Assembly (NCBI RefSeq): GCF_021155775.2
Contig: NC_060233.1
Location: forward strand, 3,018,501 to 3,082,500
Direction: 5' to 3'
Length of the DNA stretch: 64,000 nt
DNA from: Neodiprion pinetum
Taxonomy: Eukaryota; Arthropoda; Insecta; Hymenoptera; Diprionidae
Below are positions 47,239-58,666 of this stretch, one piece after another (position 1 is the first letter of the stretch; each line of letters begins with the position of its first letter). Below the pieces are notes generated by a model. That model had not been told where the DNA came from. It did no database searches and saw nothing but the letters and a program-made list of their open reading frames with translations. A program made the translations under genes and the position numbers.

Positions 47239-49244
47239 CCGGAAAATGGGATGGCTCCTGTCTGACGACCCATACAACGTATATATATGTATATAATATA
47301 CACTGCACGACATTTGCCACGTCTAGGCGTCTGGGGAAAAATCTATGAGGAAACTGGAAACTGTTTTTATACCTAATACAGTACGTGGGTATTTATTGTC
47401 AAATACAGAAATTTTTTTCGGGATTTTATCAAATTTTTATTTTAAATAGTAGTTGAAAGTAATGGTCTTCCATATTTTTGTTTATAACATATGGAATAGT
47501 GAAGGGGAAAACTTCTTTTGTCTGGCCGTTTTTTTTTTTTACATCTATTGAAAATTAAAGAACGTGCCGTAATAAGCTGACGAAAAACAATAAAAAGATG
47601 TGGAAACGACAATTTTATATATAATCATTAAAATATAATATTGCACAAGTTGTTCCTTCATACAATAGTCATCCCTTTCACTCTTAAATATAATGAGGGA
47701 ATGACGAATGATAATTCGAACAAAAGCTATAGAAAATACTGGCACATTACCTCAAATTGCTTCAACATTTTGCGTATGAATTTTACTCCCCGAAACGCAG
47801 TAAAAAAAAAAAAGAAACAAAATTAATACACATGATCATATACCGATTTACTTTTATATACGTAGAAAAATGTAACTTTTAAATAACTTCAACCAAACGC
47901 TTTCTTGCAAAAACTCACATATCAGTGTTAAAACAAAAAAACAAAAAGATGCCGCACATATATATTAGGAGTGCTGCTAGGTTTCAAAAACTGGAAGTTG
48001 ATTTTACAAATCTCATTCGATGCGATCATAAATCGAATGTTCGTAACACGGTGAGGGAATGATTTTACTTCGTAGGACATGTATTGAAAATTGATTATTC
48101 GTTTTGTGTATTTGCCATAGTTTAATGAAAACCTTTGACATAAAATTAACACTGAACTTCGAATGTTTTAGCAATATTTACTCAATAAGAATATTGTTAC
48201 ATTTCAGATGAACAGCTTTTTTATTATTTATCTCAGACTAAGGGACAAGGTGAAGGAATGACTTTTAGAGAAAGCAAGTTGGCAAATTTTTTTTTTTTTT
48301 TCTGCGACGATATCTCGGAAGTTGTTTTTTACAATCTAAGTGTTAATAACTTGCATGTAAATAAAAACGTTACATCGATAATGACTCGGGTCTTAATTAC
48401 TGAATTTAATGAGCAATACCCACGTATACATATAATCTTCGAAAATATGTTCGAAACAATTTCTTCCATCGTAAATCAGGTCCCAGTTTCTGCCACACCG
48501 TGAACTGCTCTTACAGAGTTTTTTTTTTTTTTTACATACGTTCCGATGATCGGCGATGATCGTTACATACGAAATAAGTAGCCGGTGATTAGATCGTAGA
48601 GCGGAAATCCGGTTGGAGGGATTAAATTGCTCCTCACACGCATGCGGATGAGGAGAAAAATGAAGGAAGTAAATATTCTAGGTAAGGAGTTTTATTCATC
48701 GAGAGGAAGGCTCAAGGCGGAGGTTAATAACCGGGGATGCACCGCAGGGTTCGAGTCTAGCTCGGCTAATGGAGTCCCATTGAACAATATCCGGAACGCT
48801 TAGGCACCGGGCATTGATAAGTGGCATCTGTTTGTCCGAGGTTTATGGCAATTACAAACATTAATTGCACGTTAAGCAGACGTGTGTGCAGGTGCCTGCT
48901 CCAACCGCATGCAGTTCACTGTAGCCGGCAATCATGCCGGAGTATAATCTCTCCGCCACTCGCAGTATCCATGCCGGTAATTCCGCTCCGAGGGCATGCG
49001 AATGCAGTCCATGGTGCAGCGAAGATTGACGCCACGGCAGCTGTTTCTCCCCCGTAACTCTCTTCATCTCTCTTTCTCTCTCTCTCTCTCTCTCGGCCTT
49101 TCTTCAACTGCCGTAAATTAATTGAAACTTGGTCTCATAACGCGAACTTTACTACTGCGATTGTTCGAGAAGGAGCAACGGGTGCAAAATTGAGGAGATC
49201 CATGGAGGGGAATGATTTAACCGCCCTGATTGCCCCGCTTATGA

Positions 49245-49672
49245 GTTCCGATCCTGTTTCAGCTTCCCTGAAAAGCAGAACAGCCCTGAATCTTCCAATT
49301 TATTCCGTCTATGTTAGGTTAGGTTAGGTTGGGTTAGGTTCCAATCCTGTTCCAGCCTCTCTGAAAAGCAAAACAGCCCTGAGTCTTCCATTTTCTGCCG
49401 TCCAGGTTAGGTTAGGTTAGGTTAGGTTCCATTCCAGTCCTGTTCCAGATTCCCTGAAAATCAGAACAGCCCTGAGTCTCCCGGTTTCTTTCATCTAGGT
49501 CAGATTAGGTTAGGTTAGGTTAGCGTCCAGTCCTGTTTCAGCTTCCCTGAAAAGCAGAACAGCCCTGAGTCTCCCACTTTATTCCGTCTAGGTTGGGTTA
49601 GGTTTCGATCCTGTTCCAGCTTCCGTGAAAAGCAGAACAGCCCTGAGTATTCAAGTTTCTTCCGTCTAGGTA
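49245..49672. repeat. Minisatellite with TTAGG runs inside each unit
   Basis: Five head-to-tail units. The shared word CAGCCCT falls at 49,281, 49,374, 49,468, 49,560 and 49,638, so periods are 93, 94, 92 and 78 bases. Each unit has a unique part (TCCTGTTCCAGCTTCCCTGA, AGCAGAACAGCCCTGAGTCT, ATTCCGTCTAGG). In all but the last unit, (TTAGG)-type telomeric pentamers follow. Differences in length come mostly from the pentamer number. Minus-strand ORFs here are repeats, not genes. Confidence 0.9.
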
Positions 49673-51442
49673 TGTGCCTCTCGAAATCCGCCAGAGGCAA
49701 CGAGCCGGAAAGGGATTTCTCTGGTTGAAAACTGGAACGCAATGTGCAGCGTTAAAATATCTCAAACGTAAACTACTCGACCCTTCGGAGGAGCGGAGAA
49801 AGAGAGGAATAGAGAGAGAGAGAGAGAGAGTGAGAGGGAAAGGAGTTTGGGTTAGAACCACCTCGTTCGAAAAATATATGATAATTGAATCGTTACGTGC
49901 TCGTAATTGAAATATATCGTACATAGATTCACGGCGAGGTTCGTTAAGGTTCACAGTGAATTATTACCGCCGTTATGACAGTCTGCTTGTGGTTAATATA
50001 ATACGCTGGCCACCTAGGCGGTCTGGTCTTTCATTGTCAGGATCCCGTTCCTTACTTTCGAACTTGATATCATGCATACCCGTACCACTGTAACCGGTAG
50101 ACGTACATTTTTCCCCGCGAGGATCTCAATTTGTCGTAAACATCATCGCGGGCCCCGTAGGGTTGAAAAACTTCCTTTGGAATCTTGTCACCCGGAGAGT
50201 TATAATTAATAAACTGCTTTCGTCGTCCCACCGAACCTTTGGCAGGGTCGAAGTGCATGCAGCACTGGAGGTCATGTAACTCTCGGGGTGAGAGAGAGGT
50301 GGAGTCACGTTCCAGAATAACCCACGCGTATAAGGAAAGTTGGCCGGCTAACCCGGCCATAATTTGAACCCCGTGCCTGTAATTATACCAGAGAAGCTGC
50401 TGAGTGACTTTCGGAGAAAGCTTGCCCGTTCCAACTTCCACGATGCTAGACTCACCGCATGCTCAACACTTCTCGCCGAGACATCATACTTCGATAGTTT
50501 AGGATTTACTGGCAGTCTCGCTCAGCACGGGCGCGGAAAACTCCCTTGGAGTCACCCCCGTTTATGGGGTTGATCTTGCGGTTGACGCCCAGCTCCGCCA
50601 ATCCGCCAGGTCATCCTCTATTAATACATTCCATTAACCCGACCGCGAAAACGGGCCTCGTATAGCCGGGATTTTTCGATTACAGTAGGGAGAAGGATCC
50701 TGCGGGACATTCGCATCCCCTGTTCCATACGGCGACGGGCAGCTGACGACACGCCAAAAGTTCTCATGTCGACTAAATATTTATACGCGTTCTCCGACAA
50801 TGATCACATTAACGCGCAGTCCGAGGATATCAAAGCTCGTGATTCACGCCCGCTCGATCGTCGATCCTTAAGGATCGCTGAAAGTTATCATTTCGACCCC
50901 GTGAACTCGGGGTGAACCGACGAGGCTGCGGTCGTCTGCTTAATCCTCCTGATCGGCGACACTCCTTTCAATTTTATGCCGCGTGTCGAGGGCGACCCCT
51001 TTTCGTTTCGCGTTTCTGTCTTGTGCTTATTTCAGCCGCGAACAAAATCACAGGCCGGATCAGCCACTCGGTCGTGACTTATTCAGCTGTGTAATTCCAT
51101 GCTTCGAGAACAACACGTGATCCGCACACTGCTGCCCCGGAATCAAACCCTCGAGGACTTTTCAGCGGGGGGCCGAATTCGACTTAGGGATTCGCATCTG
51201 TGAACCACTCGAAAAGGGCTTTGTTACCTATACCGTCAAAACTATGAGCTCCGGTTTTTTTTCACCGTGATCGACGAAATTCGATCCCTCTTAGTCATCT
51301 GCGAACTTGCAGAGATTTATTCGTTTCAGCATTGGTGGTGATGGACGTGTCATGATTTATTCTACACCGTCAGCAGAACACTGAGCTGCCCCGACCTTTT
51401 TGGCTCGTTAATAACAATCGCGAATTAACAACTGAACGGCAA
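49673..51442. other. No identifiable gene
   Basis: Balanced base composition. A 123-codon minus-strand ORF at 50,070-50,441 has no recognisable domain and overlaps another ORF; it is not called. Confidence 0.45.
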
Positions 51443-52048
51443 TGGTGAATTTTCAGTGTGTAGTATAGTACATATCCTTCCGATCTGAAATGTTCTCATG
51501 GACACAAGGCCCAAAAATCACTAGTTTCCGACACACATGCTTCGGAAGGAGGGTGGATGGATTTTTTTGATATCCTACGGATTACGCGATTTTTGCGGAT
51601 TACAAAGCTTCGAGGAGCAGTCGAAATCCAATATATCAATCAAAAACTGCGCAGTCGATTCGCAGAGACTCCGCAGACGTGTGAAAAACGGGACAAGTCG
51701 ATTGTTGCAAGAGTCGGAGGGTCTCGTTCTTCATGCGAAATCCGACGTTGCACCTCCTTCCGGTAAACCAGCGAGTTAGTGGATGGAATGAACGCATCGA
51801 TGGAATCAATCACAGCTTCCTGCCTGTCTTTGAGAATCGACCGTGCCGCTTTTTAAGTGAATTGTTTGATTTCAAGTCCCTTTGAAGCTTAATAATTTAC
51901 GAAAATCACGAAATCCATGGATATCAAAAAATCTGGACACCTTTCTTCCGAAGCCTGTATCTCGGAAACTACTGATTTTTGAGACTTGTATCCATAAGAA
52001 CTTTTGGGATCGGGAAAATGTGTACTCTAACGTACTGAAAATCCAGCC
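51443..52048. mobile_element. Long-TIR fold-back element, family A, copy 2
   Basis: The left part (ATTTTCAGT ... AGTTTCCGA ... GCTTCGGAAG ... TTTGATATCC) returns as its reverse complement in the right part (GGATATCAAA ... CTTCCGAAGC ... TCGGAAACT ... ACTGAAAAT). The inverted arms are about 200 bases with roughly 75-80% identity, around a unique centre. No transposase ORF is present, so it would need a helper in trans. A second copy lies at 29,771-30,350. Superfamily and target duplication were not determined. Confidence 0.75.
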
Positions 52049-55000
52049 AATTTCTATAAGGATTCTACGGGGTCCTTTCAAGTAAGCTTTGTAAATCCTC
52101 CGAAATTGACAACAGATCAATTCGTATATCCTTGTACCGCAGATCATTTCGTACTGTCTACACACACATATATAAATCAGTAAATGTAGCCTGATTTATC
52201 GACGCCATAGGAGGTAGAAAAAGATAGAGAGCGAGAGAGGGAAAGGAAGGAAGAGAGAATTCAGGGAGATTTATGAAAATTCGTGAAGAAAAGTTGCCCG
52301 AGTGAGGCGGTCGAGTCTTGTATATCGACTCGGGTTGCCTGCGCACGAAGTCGTTGTAAAATTAATAGCGTTTTCTAATACCCTTAAAAGTGATCGATCG
52401 TTTCTTGTTTCACGGCCCCCGCTTATACATAATATTATACCTATATACAGCACATACAACACGGCAGGTAAGGTGTGTACCTATATCCATGTACCTTTCC
52501 ACCCACTCGACGGGTGAGACACGTGAGTCTCGCGTTCTTATCGAAGGGACCTTGAATATTAAGGCACGTGAAAAGCTCGTACGTTCGAACTTTCACACCC
52601 AAACTGAAATTTCTCTGCACTTTTGCGAATATTAATTCTCTGGGTATCTTGTCGGGATGATTTTCGCCGCGCTTGAGCCGCAGATTCGTAATCCTATCTT
52701 CATTATTCAACCAGGGGATGATAAATCCTGAGCCGCTTGACCTCCGATGAAGGATCTGACCGACGTCCTCCTCGCGAATTCAGTCTTAAAACTCCGGCCA
52801 CCCGTCCCTAATAACGGGCTGCGCGGCTTAAACCTGCATTGCTGTTTGATTAAATTATTAGCCCCGGTTCTCGGGTGTGAAGGATGGGGGCAGCGGGCCA
52901 TGCTTGCCCCTAATTGCAAGACCTTTAATAATGCACCGAACGCGGCTACCCTGAGTGCTCCTTGAATAAACAAATACCGAGCTCTACGATCATTATTAAC
53001 TACCGCCGCGTCCGTCCGTCCGTCCGTTCGGCTGTCCTTCCGCCCCCGGCTGGCCGGAAATTCGTGGACAATCCGGACGCGATGTTCCGCTTCTACCTCG
53101 GCGAGCTTTTAATCCGGGAGAAAATTTATATCTGACTGTAATTTGGATGTATTAAGGGGTTAGGTGGGTCTTGACTTTCAAAAAATCCATATTTTATATA
53201 ATTGTTTTTTTAATATAATAATAAAAGAATGATTTCAATCAAACTTAAGGTACATGAGAGAACAATATTTGAACTATATTCAGTAAAATTTTTATCATAA
53301 TATGTTGAAAATTCAGTCATCCCGAACTGGTTTTCGAAGACCAAGTACTACCGTGGTTGACACGATAACTCGTGCTGACTTCATCTGAAATCAAAAAACT
53401 GAATATTTTCTGTTAGCAGGTGAGTATAGCTGACGAATGATCGAAGGATTTTTTTAAAAATTGTAATTTGAATTTTTGGTAGAGCTTTTTGCAAAAAAAG
53501 TACGATTTTCTGTACACCTTACACCATGCATTGTCTTGTAAAATAAGCTGTGATCTAAGAAAAGAAAATATCCTTCGCTTACAGCACGAGCCAGATGGCA
53601 AAATTTTCAGCCCTAAACGCTGGTCGGAAGTTGTTGCAATCAGACCGCGTGTACAATATTTCACTGGTGCGTTTCTCGAAAGGCATGCACGCGAGGAGAA
53701 ATTGATAATTTCACTGTTGGCTAGATTTTTTCGTGTAGATTATTTATACAGGTATTATACGCACAGGTATAACATGACATACAGTATCTACATCGGTGCG
53801 ATAGAATGAAAAGCGTGCGGTGGAATTCTCGTTGAAAAATATCGAACGCACGGTTCTCGGTAATGGCGACTGGTCGGTGTGTGGGTGCAATGGAACCGCT
53901 TTATTGGCAACACGGAAAGTCCATTAATAATTTAATACGGTTAACGTGTTGCCCGCTCTGTACGTTCGCTGAATTTATATTCGCCTTCTGGAATTTATTC
54001 GATACTAACGCGTAACAACGTAGCTACGTAACGCAGAAATCTGAAGTGCATCGGGCTGCGCTCAGTCAGGGTTCGGTGAAACTGCTACCTGCAGCGAGGC
54101 GCAGCGCGCATCTCGCCGTCATTTATACCGACCCAATCCTGTAGGGCTGCGTTCGTTCCTTCGGCATGTGTTCTCATTAAAATGGACATGAACCGAAAAC
54201 ATTACTTACTCTACCCACAGATTTATAACGTACAACTCACTTTGCTCGGCTCATTCAAGCTTCCTTATGGCTTCCAGAACCACACTCAATCGGCCGAAAA
54301 CCCTACCGACAATTCTTGATTCAATTTCTCACGTCGCAAGGATTCACGGTCACGTTTCGACGCTCTTATACAAACTGAAAAAAAAAAAACAAATTACTCT
54401 CACGCAAGTAAATATGTTGGACTCGTCCTTCCTGACTTGCTTCATTCGGCTGATTATTTCCTTGATCAAATTGATCTCTTCGGACAACAAGGACATTAAA
54501 AGAAGAAAAAAAACCAACGGTACATGATACAATTTTAGGTGTTTTAAATCCTCGAAATAATCGTAATTGATTCAAATTAAATGTACCGGAATCGAGTAAA
54601 TATTTTACGGATTCAAATCACCCGAATTATTTAGATATTCTTTAGCCAATATTTCATACTTGTTACTGAAAAACAAACATCTAATCAATCAGCAAGCATT
54701 TCATATTAATCCTAGTAAATTTATCGGATTGTATTGTTCGTGCCTTATTTGAATCAAACATTTACTTGTAAAAGGTAATATACTTTTTTCCCGACGTAGG
54801 TAGGTACGGGAGAAAGGTTTCAGATCACGCGATCAGATCGGACGCATGTCACGTTGAAATCCACCGTGGTAAAAAAAGAAAAAAGAAGGGGAAAAAAATA
54901 TCTCGGCAAGCTTCGTTCCCGGTTCTACTGACCATAACTCGATTCCTCGCGGCGTGTAAGGTGTCGGTTAATCGATAGCTATCATCAGTTAACGGTGATA

Positions 55001-55348
55001 GGAGGCCAACAGCGGTCCTGCTGCACTGTAATTGATTCATGCTGTAAGCCATCATCTATCGGCGCTAGTCGGTTGCGCCCGAAGCACCCGGCCGGTTGTC
55101 GAAACGCAGTGTCAACCAGTCTCTTAAATGAGTCAAACTGCATGAAAGGGGCCGTCTATGTACGAGCGACGGAGAGGGGAGACGGGGATCCGGGACAAAA
55201 ACCGGCTGGAAATGGCTTGCAAGCGTTTAACCGTCACTTACGGTGAAACTTCTCACCTTCGATGAAAGAGTCCGTGATATCCGAGAACTTCGGTGCATAG
55301 TTCGGTAGAATCGAAGTACAAATTTATGGAAGAATTGCCCTAAAATGT
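52049..55348. other. No identifiable gene
   Basis: Alternating GC-rich and AT-rich DNA. A (CCGT)n-like run of about 20 bases lies near 53,008-53,030. The segment at 53,157 resembles one end of the small element at 31,198-31,329. Nothing else was recognised. Confidence 0.45.
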
Positions 55349-55448
55349 CGATAAGAAAATCTGTTTTCAGAACTCTCTGTTTATTAATTGCACTTTGATT
55401 GGCTAGGCTGATCAGCCCAGCGGAGAATTTACTGCAAGAACCATACTG

Positions 55449-55556
55449 ACATTTTACCACCACTTAGCCAAGACACGAACCTTCTGGAATCTCACCAAAC
55501 GGCCGTACATACTAAAAAAATGTTTTCGTCTTGGCTAAGTGTCGGTAAAATGTCGG
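55449..55556. mobile_element. Short fold-back element, family B, copy 1
   Basis: ACATTTTACCACCACTTAGCC at the left is mirrored by GGCTAAGTGTCGGTAAAATGT at the right. It is flanked by two direct repeats of about 75 bases that share CTGTTTTCAGAACTCTC and TCAGCCCAGCG (55,350-55,425 and 55,555-55,635). A sister copy lies at 58,551-58,666. Confidence 0.6.
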
Positions 55557-55639
55557 TAAGGGGATCTGTTTTCAGAACTCTCTTTTTAATAATTGCCCTT
55601 CGATTGGCTGGGCTAATCAGCCCAGCGATGAATCAACCG

Positions 55640-58487
55640 CAAGGACAATCGAATTATAAAAGGGACTGTTTTATTGTACAAGGGACAAGAAGGTCTTCTG
55701 ATTCTTGACTCATCGAAGCGTGTACAATACATATAATTAGGACCGTGAGCACAGGACCGTTTTATGAATTCCTTTCTCAGGAAATTGGCAATCGAATTGC
55801 GGTGCAGAGCTATGAGAGTCGAAGAATAAGAATAAGAAGAAAGAGAAGAGAGGATATTGGCAACCCACGGTTGGTTATATACCTACATTTACTCTCTCGG
55901 GCATAAGCGAGGAGAGCTGTCTGCGGTGTAACGAGGAGAAACTTAGATCGTCGAAACGGAGGGGCGAACCGAAGGAAAAATAAAATAAACAACCGTTGGT
56001 AGAGGAATAAAAGGAAAAGAAACAAACAGGCCGAGGGGGATAAATACGACTTAGGTGACTTAGCCGGGTTTCGGGGGTGCGGATCAGGACGAGGGCGAAG
56101 CCCGACTCACCCGGCGTATCCGCCTTGCACATCGGCCAATGCGGTATATCGAAATTGGTTTTCACCCCGCGGTTCGGTCGCCTATTCGTTACCTCGTTGC
56201 GTCCCATATCTGCGCCGTTTTGCAAGTCAGGTACACACATGCAGAGGTAAATACGTAGATATGTCGTGTTATGCACGGTGCATTCATATTCCGGTGGGAG
56301 AATCGCGCATTTCTTGGATGTATGTACACCCATTCGTATAGACAGCTTGTATATTGAAAAGTAAATCTCGGCGAATGTCTTATTCCCTATGCACGTTTCG
56401 ATATTATAGGTACCTACTCGTATCCATTTTACAACCAGCTACCCGGATACAAACCTCGTGCAACATCTTTCTTCGCTCTACTTGTGCTCTCAATTGAAGC
56501 CTGAATTTCTCGGATGGTTGTTAAACCAGTACATTTACAATACGTCACATACATCATGTCGAATTCCCAGCCCGGTCGAAAAATGGGTTGAAACGAAGAA
56601 ATTGCAAAACAGTGAAACGAGTTTCAACCTGATACGGTAATAAAATTTTCCAAGTAACTTTTACGGATGCCTGACAATTCGTAGTTCTTCCAATTTCGCC
56701 TAAAAATTAATAACAGCTTATTTTGCTCGTAAATGTTATATTTCAACTCAAATCACTTAACCTAAGGATAGCAACAAAAATTCAAATTCAGCTGCTCATT
56801 TATATATACGTTTCTTTATTACTTTTTAGACTTGTATAGAAATGTTACAGCAAAAGGAGTTATTGAAATTTCTACGTAATATATTTATAAACGAAATTAA
56901 CTGCGATTTATAAAAATTGACTGATATGTATAGTAGGTACGCTTTTGTATTAGTAAAGGCAGAATTGCATGATTTCTAAAAATTTGTCGACCATTGATTT
57001 TTCACTCAAACTTCTTGTTAGGTTTTTTTAGTCTTTCCATATTGAATGGGTCATTTTTTCGGACAGATTTTATCCGATAATCCTGAGTTGCTCTCGATCG
57101 TTTTTCATTTTGTAATTCCGTCATTAGTACATTGTTCTTTGATTAGACTACATCAGACCTGATGGATCGTTGAAACCTGATTATCATCAGATATAATTTT
57201 TTCAGCTCGTTTTTAAGACGGGAAAATTTTTCACTTTCCATTTTATTCCGTCCTCGAATTCACACTGTATAATAAGGTGATTCTGCTACTATGATTTAAA
57301 CCTGGGCAATTTACATTGTCCGTCGACGACTCAACCCGACTCGACCTTGCGTGTTTCCAAGACGTAAAATTTTACGCGGACAATGAACGATCGTAACTTC
57401 CGTGTACAATATTTATCATGACGGTCTGTAAGGTTAACCGTCATGCCCTCGCTTTTTTAGCGGATATTGTATTACACAAGGGAATGTTGCTGCGTATGGT
57501 TACATAAATACGTCGATGCGAATTGACATTAGGAAGATCCTGATGCGGGACTTCGGGGTGAAAATGAAAAAACAATTTTCGGATCGACTTTCTTTTATCG
57601 TTGAAAAAGAATTCTCAAGTCCCGTATATTTTTACCACACGCCACCCCCTGCATTTATAGGTGAAACTACATAGTGTATACCCAACAACGAGCGATGAAC
57701 AATCAGCGGTTGATGCTGGCATGAGCAATTAGCGCATCCAGAACCGCGCCTTTGAAGAGTTAAACGATTTTCATGCCGTTCTGCACGCCCAGCAGGCCAG
57801 CAACGCGGTTGTCTACCGACTCTGAGGTAAATATATCTGCCAGAAGCAGAGAGGCTCAGGTCTTTGATCGCGGATCCCTTTGATAATTAACCCCTCCGTA
57901 GAGTTGGCTGCTGCAATTTGACTGGAAATATACCAACCCGCGTCTATAATGATTCTCGGTTGTTATTGTGCAGTTATCTCGAGAAGTAGGAAGCTGGGAA
58001 AGCTCGTCCGCAATTCCCTAAAAGGGACTAATCGCTATCCATCTCTTCACTCGCGCCGATCAACCACTCATAACAAAGACAAATCGACCAGCAGCTATAG
58101 TCGCGAAATTTTCGGTACCGGGCGCATCTGCGGAGCCGATATGGGGGTCGGGGTGACGGCACCCCCGGGAAATCAACCGATCAACTTGCACTCTCCCGCG
58201 ATGTGATTGCTGCTTTAGTTTAATGCGGCGACGCGCGACGTCGACGTGCCGACGATCCGTCGCTGACCGCACCTCCCGTAAATCTCATCTTCGCGCCAGA
58301 AGCGGTGCTGTCCCTTAAAATCCGATAATGGATTTCTTCCGATCACTTACTCTCAGGCACCACCAGATGCTACCGGGACTTGCAGAATTGATAATCATCG
58401 GCTCACAGGCAGTAGCTAGAGTGCAAAAATTTTTTACGAAGAATTTGTACACTTGAAATCGTGCAAATTGACATAAATTTCGTGCGA
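55640..58487. other. No identifiable gene
   Basis: 56,640-57,300 is AT-rich, the rest of ordinary composition. ORFs are short and occur on both strands without domain matches. Confidence 0.45.
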
Positions 58488-58550
58488 AATCTTGAAAGAA
58501 AAGTTGTCGAAATTTTTAACAGTTTAGACAGTAGACAAATTCCTTTACCG

Positions 58551-58666
58551 ACATCTTACCGACGCTTAGCCAAGACACAAGCCTTCTGAAATCTCCCCAA
58601 ACGGCGGAACGTTCTAGAAAAAGGTTTACGTCTCGGCTCAGTGTCGGTAAAACGTCGATATAGGAA
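58551..58666. mobile_element. Short fold-back element, family B, copy 2
   Basis: Shares with 55,449-55,556 the segments CTTAGCCAAGACACAA, CCTTCTGAAATCTC and CCAAACGGC, and has inverted ends (ACCGACATCTTACCGAC against GTCGGTAAAACGTCG). Weaker inverted similarity extends outward to about 58,488 and 58,690. Confidence 0.6.

Larger units (their letters stand above)
43554..49244. other. No identifiable gene; microsatellite-rich
   Basis: Holds the CT, GAA and TG arrays. 47,340-48,510 is AT-rich and shows faint inverted similarity (ACGTGGGTATT near both ends, GGGAATGAC words inside), perhaps an old decayed transposon. No coding sequence recognised. Confidence 0.5.

Noticed and set aside
50070..50441. 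123-codon minus-strand ORF
   Set aside because: No recognisable motif and no supporting splice or promoter signals; overlapping ORFs exist in other frames.
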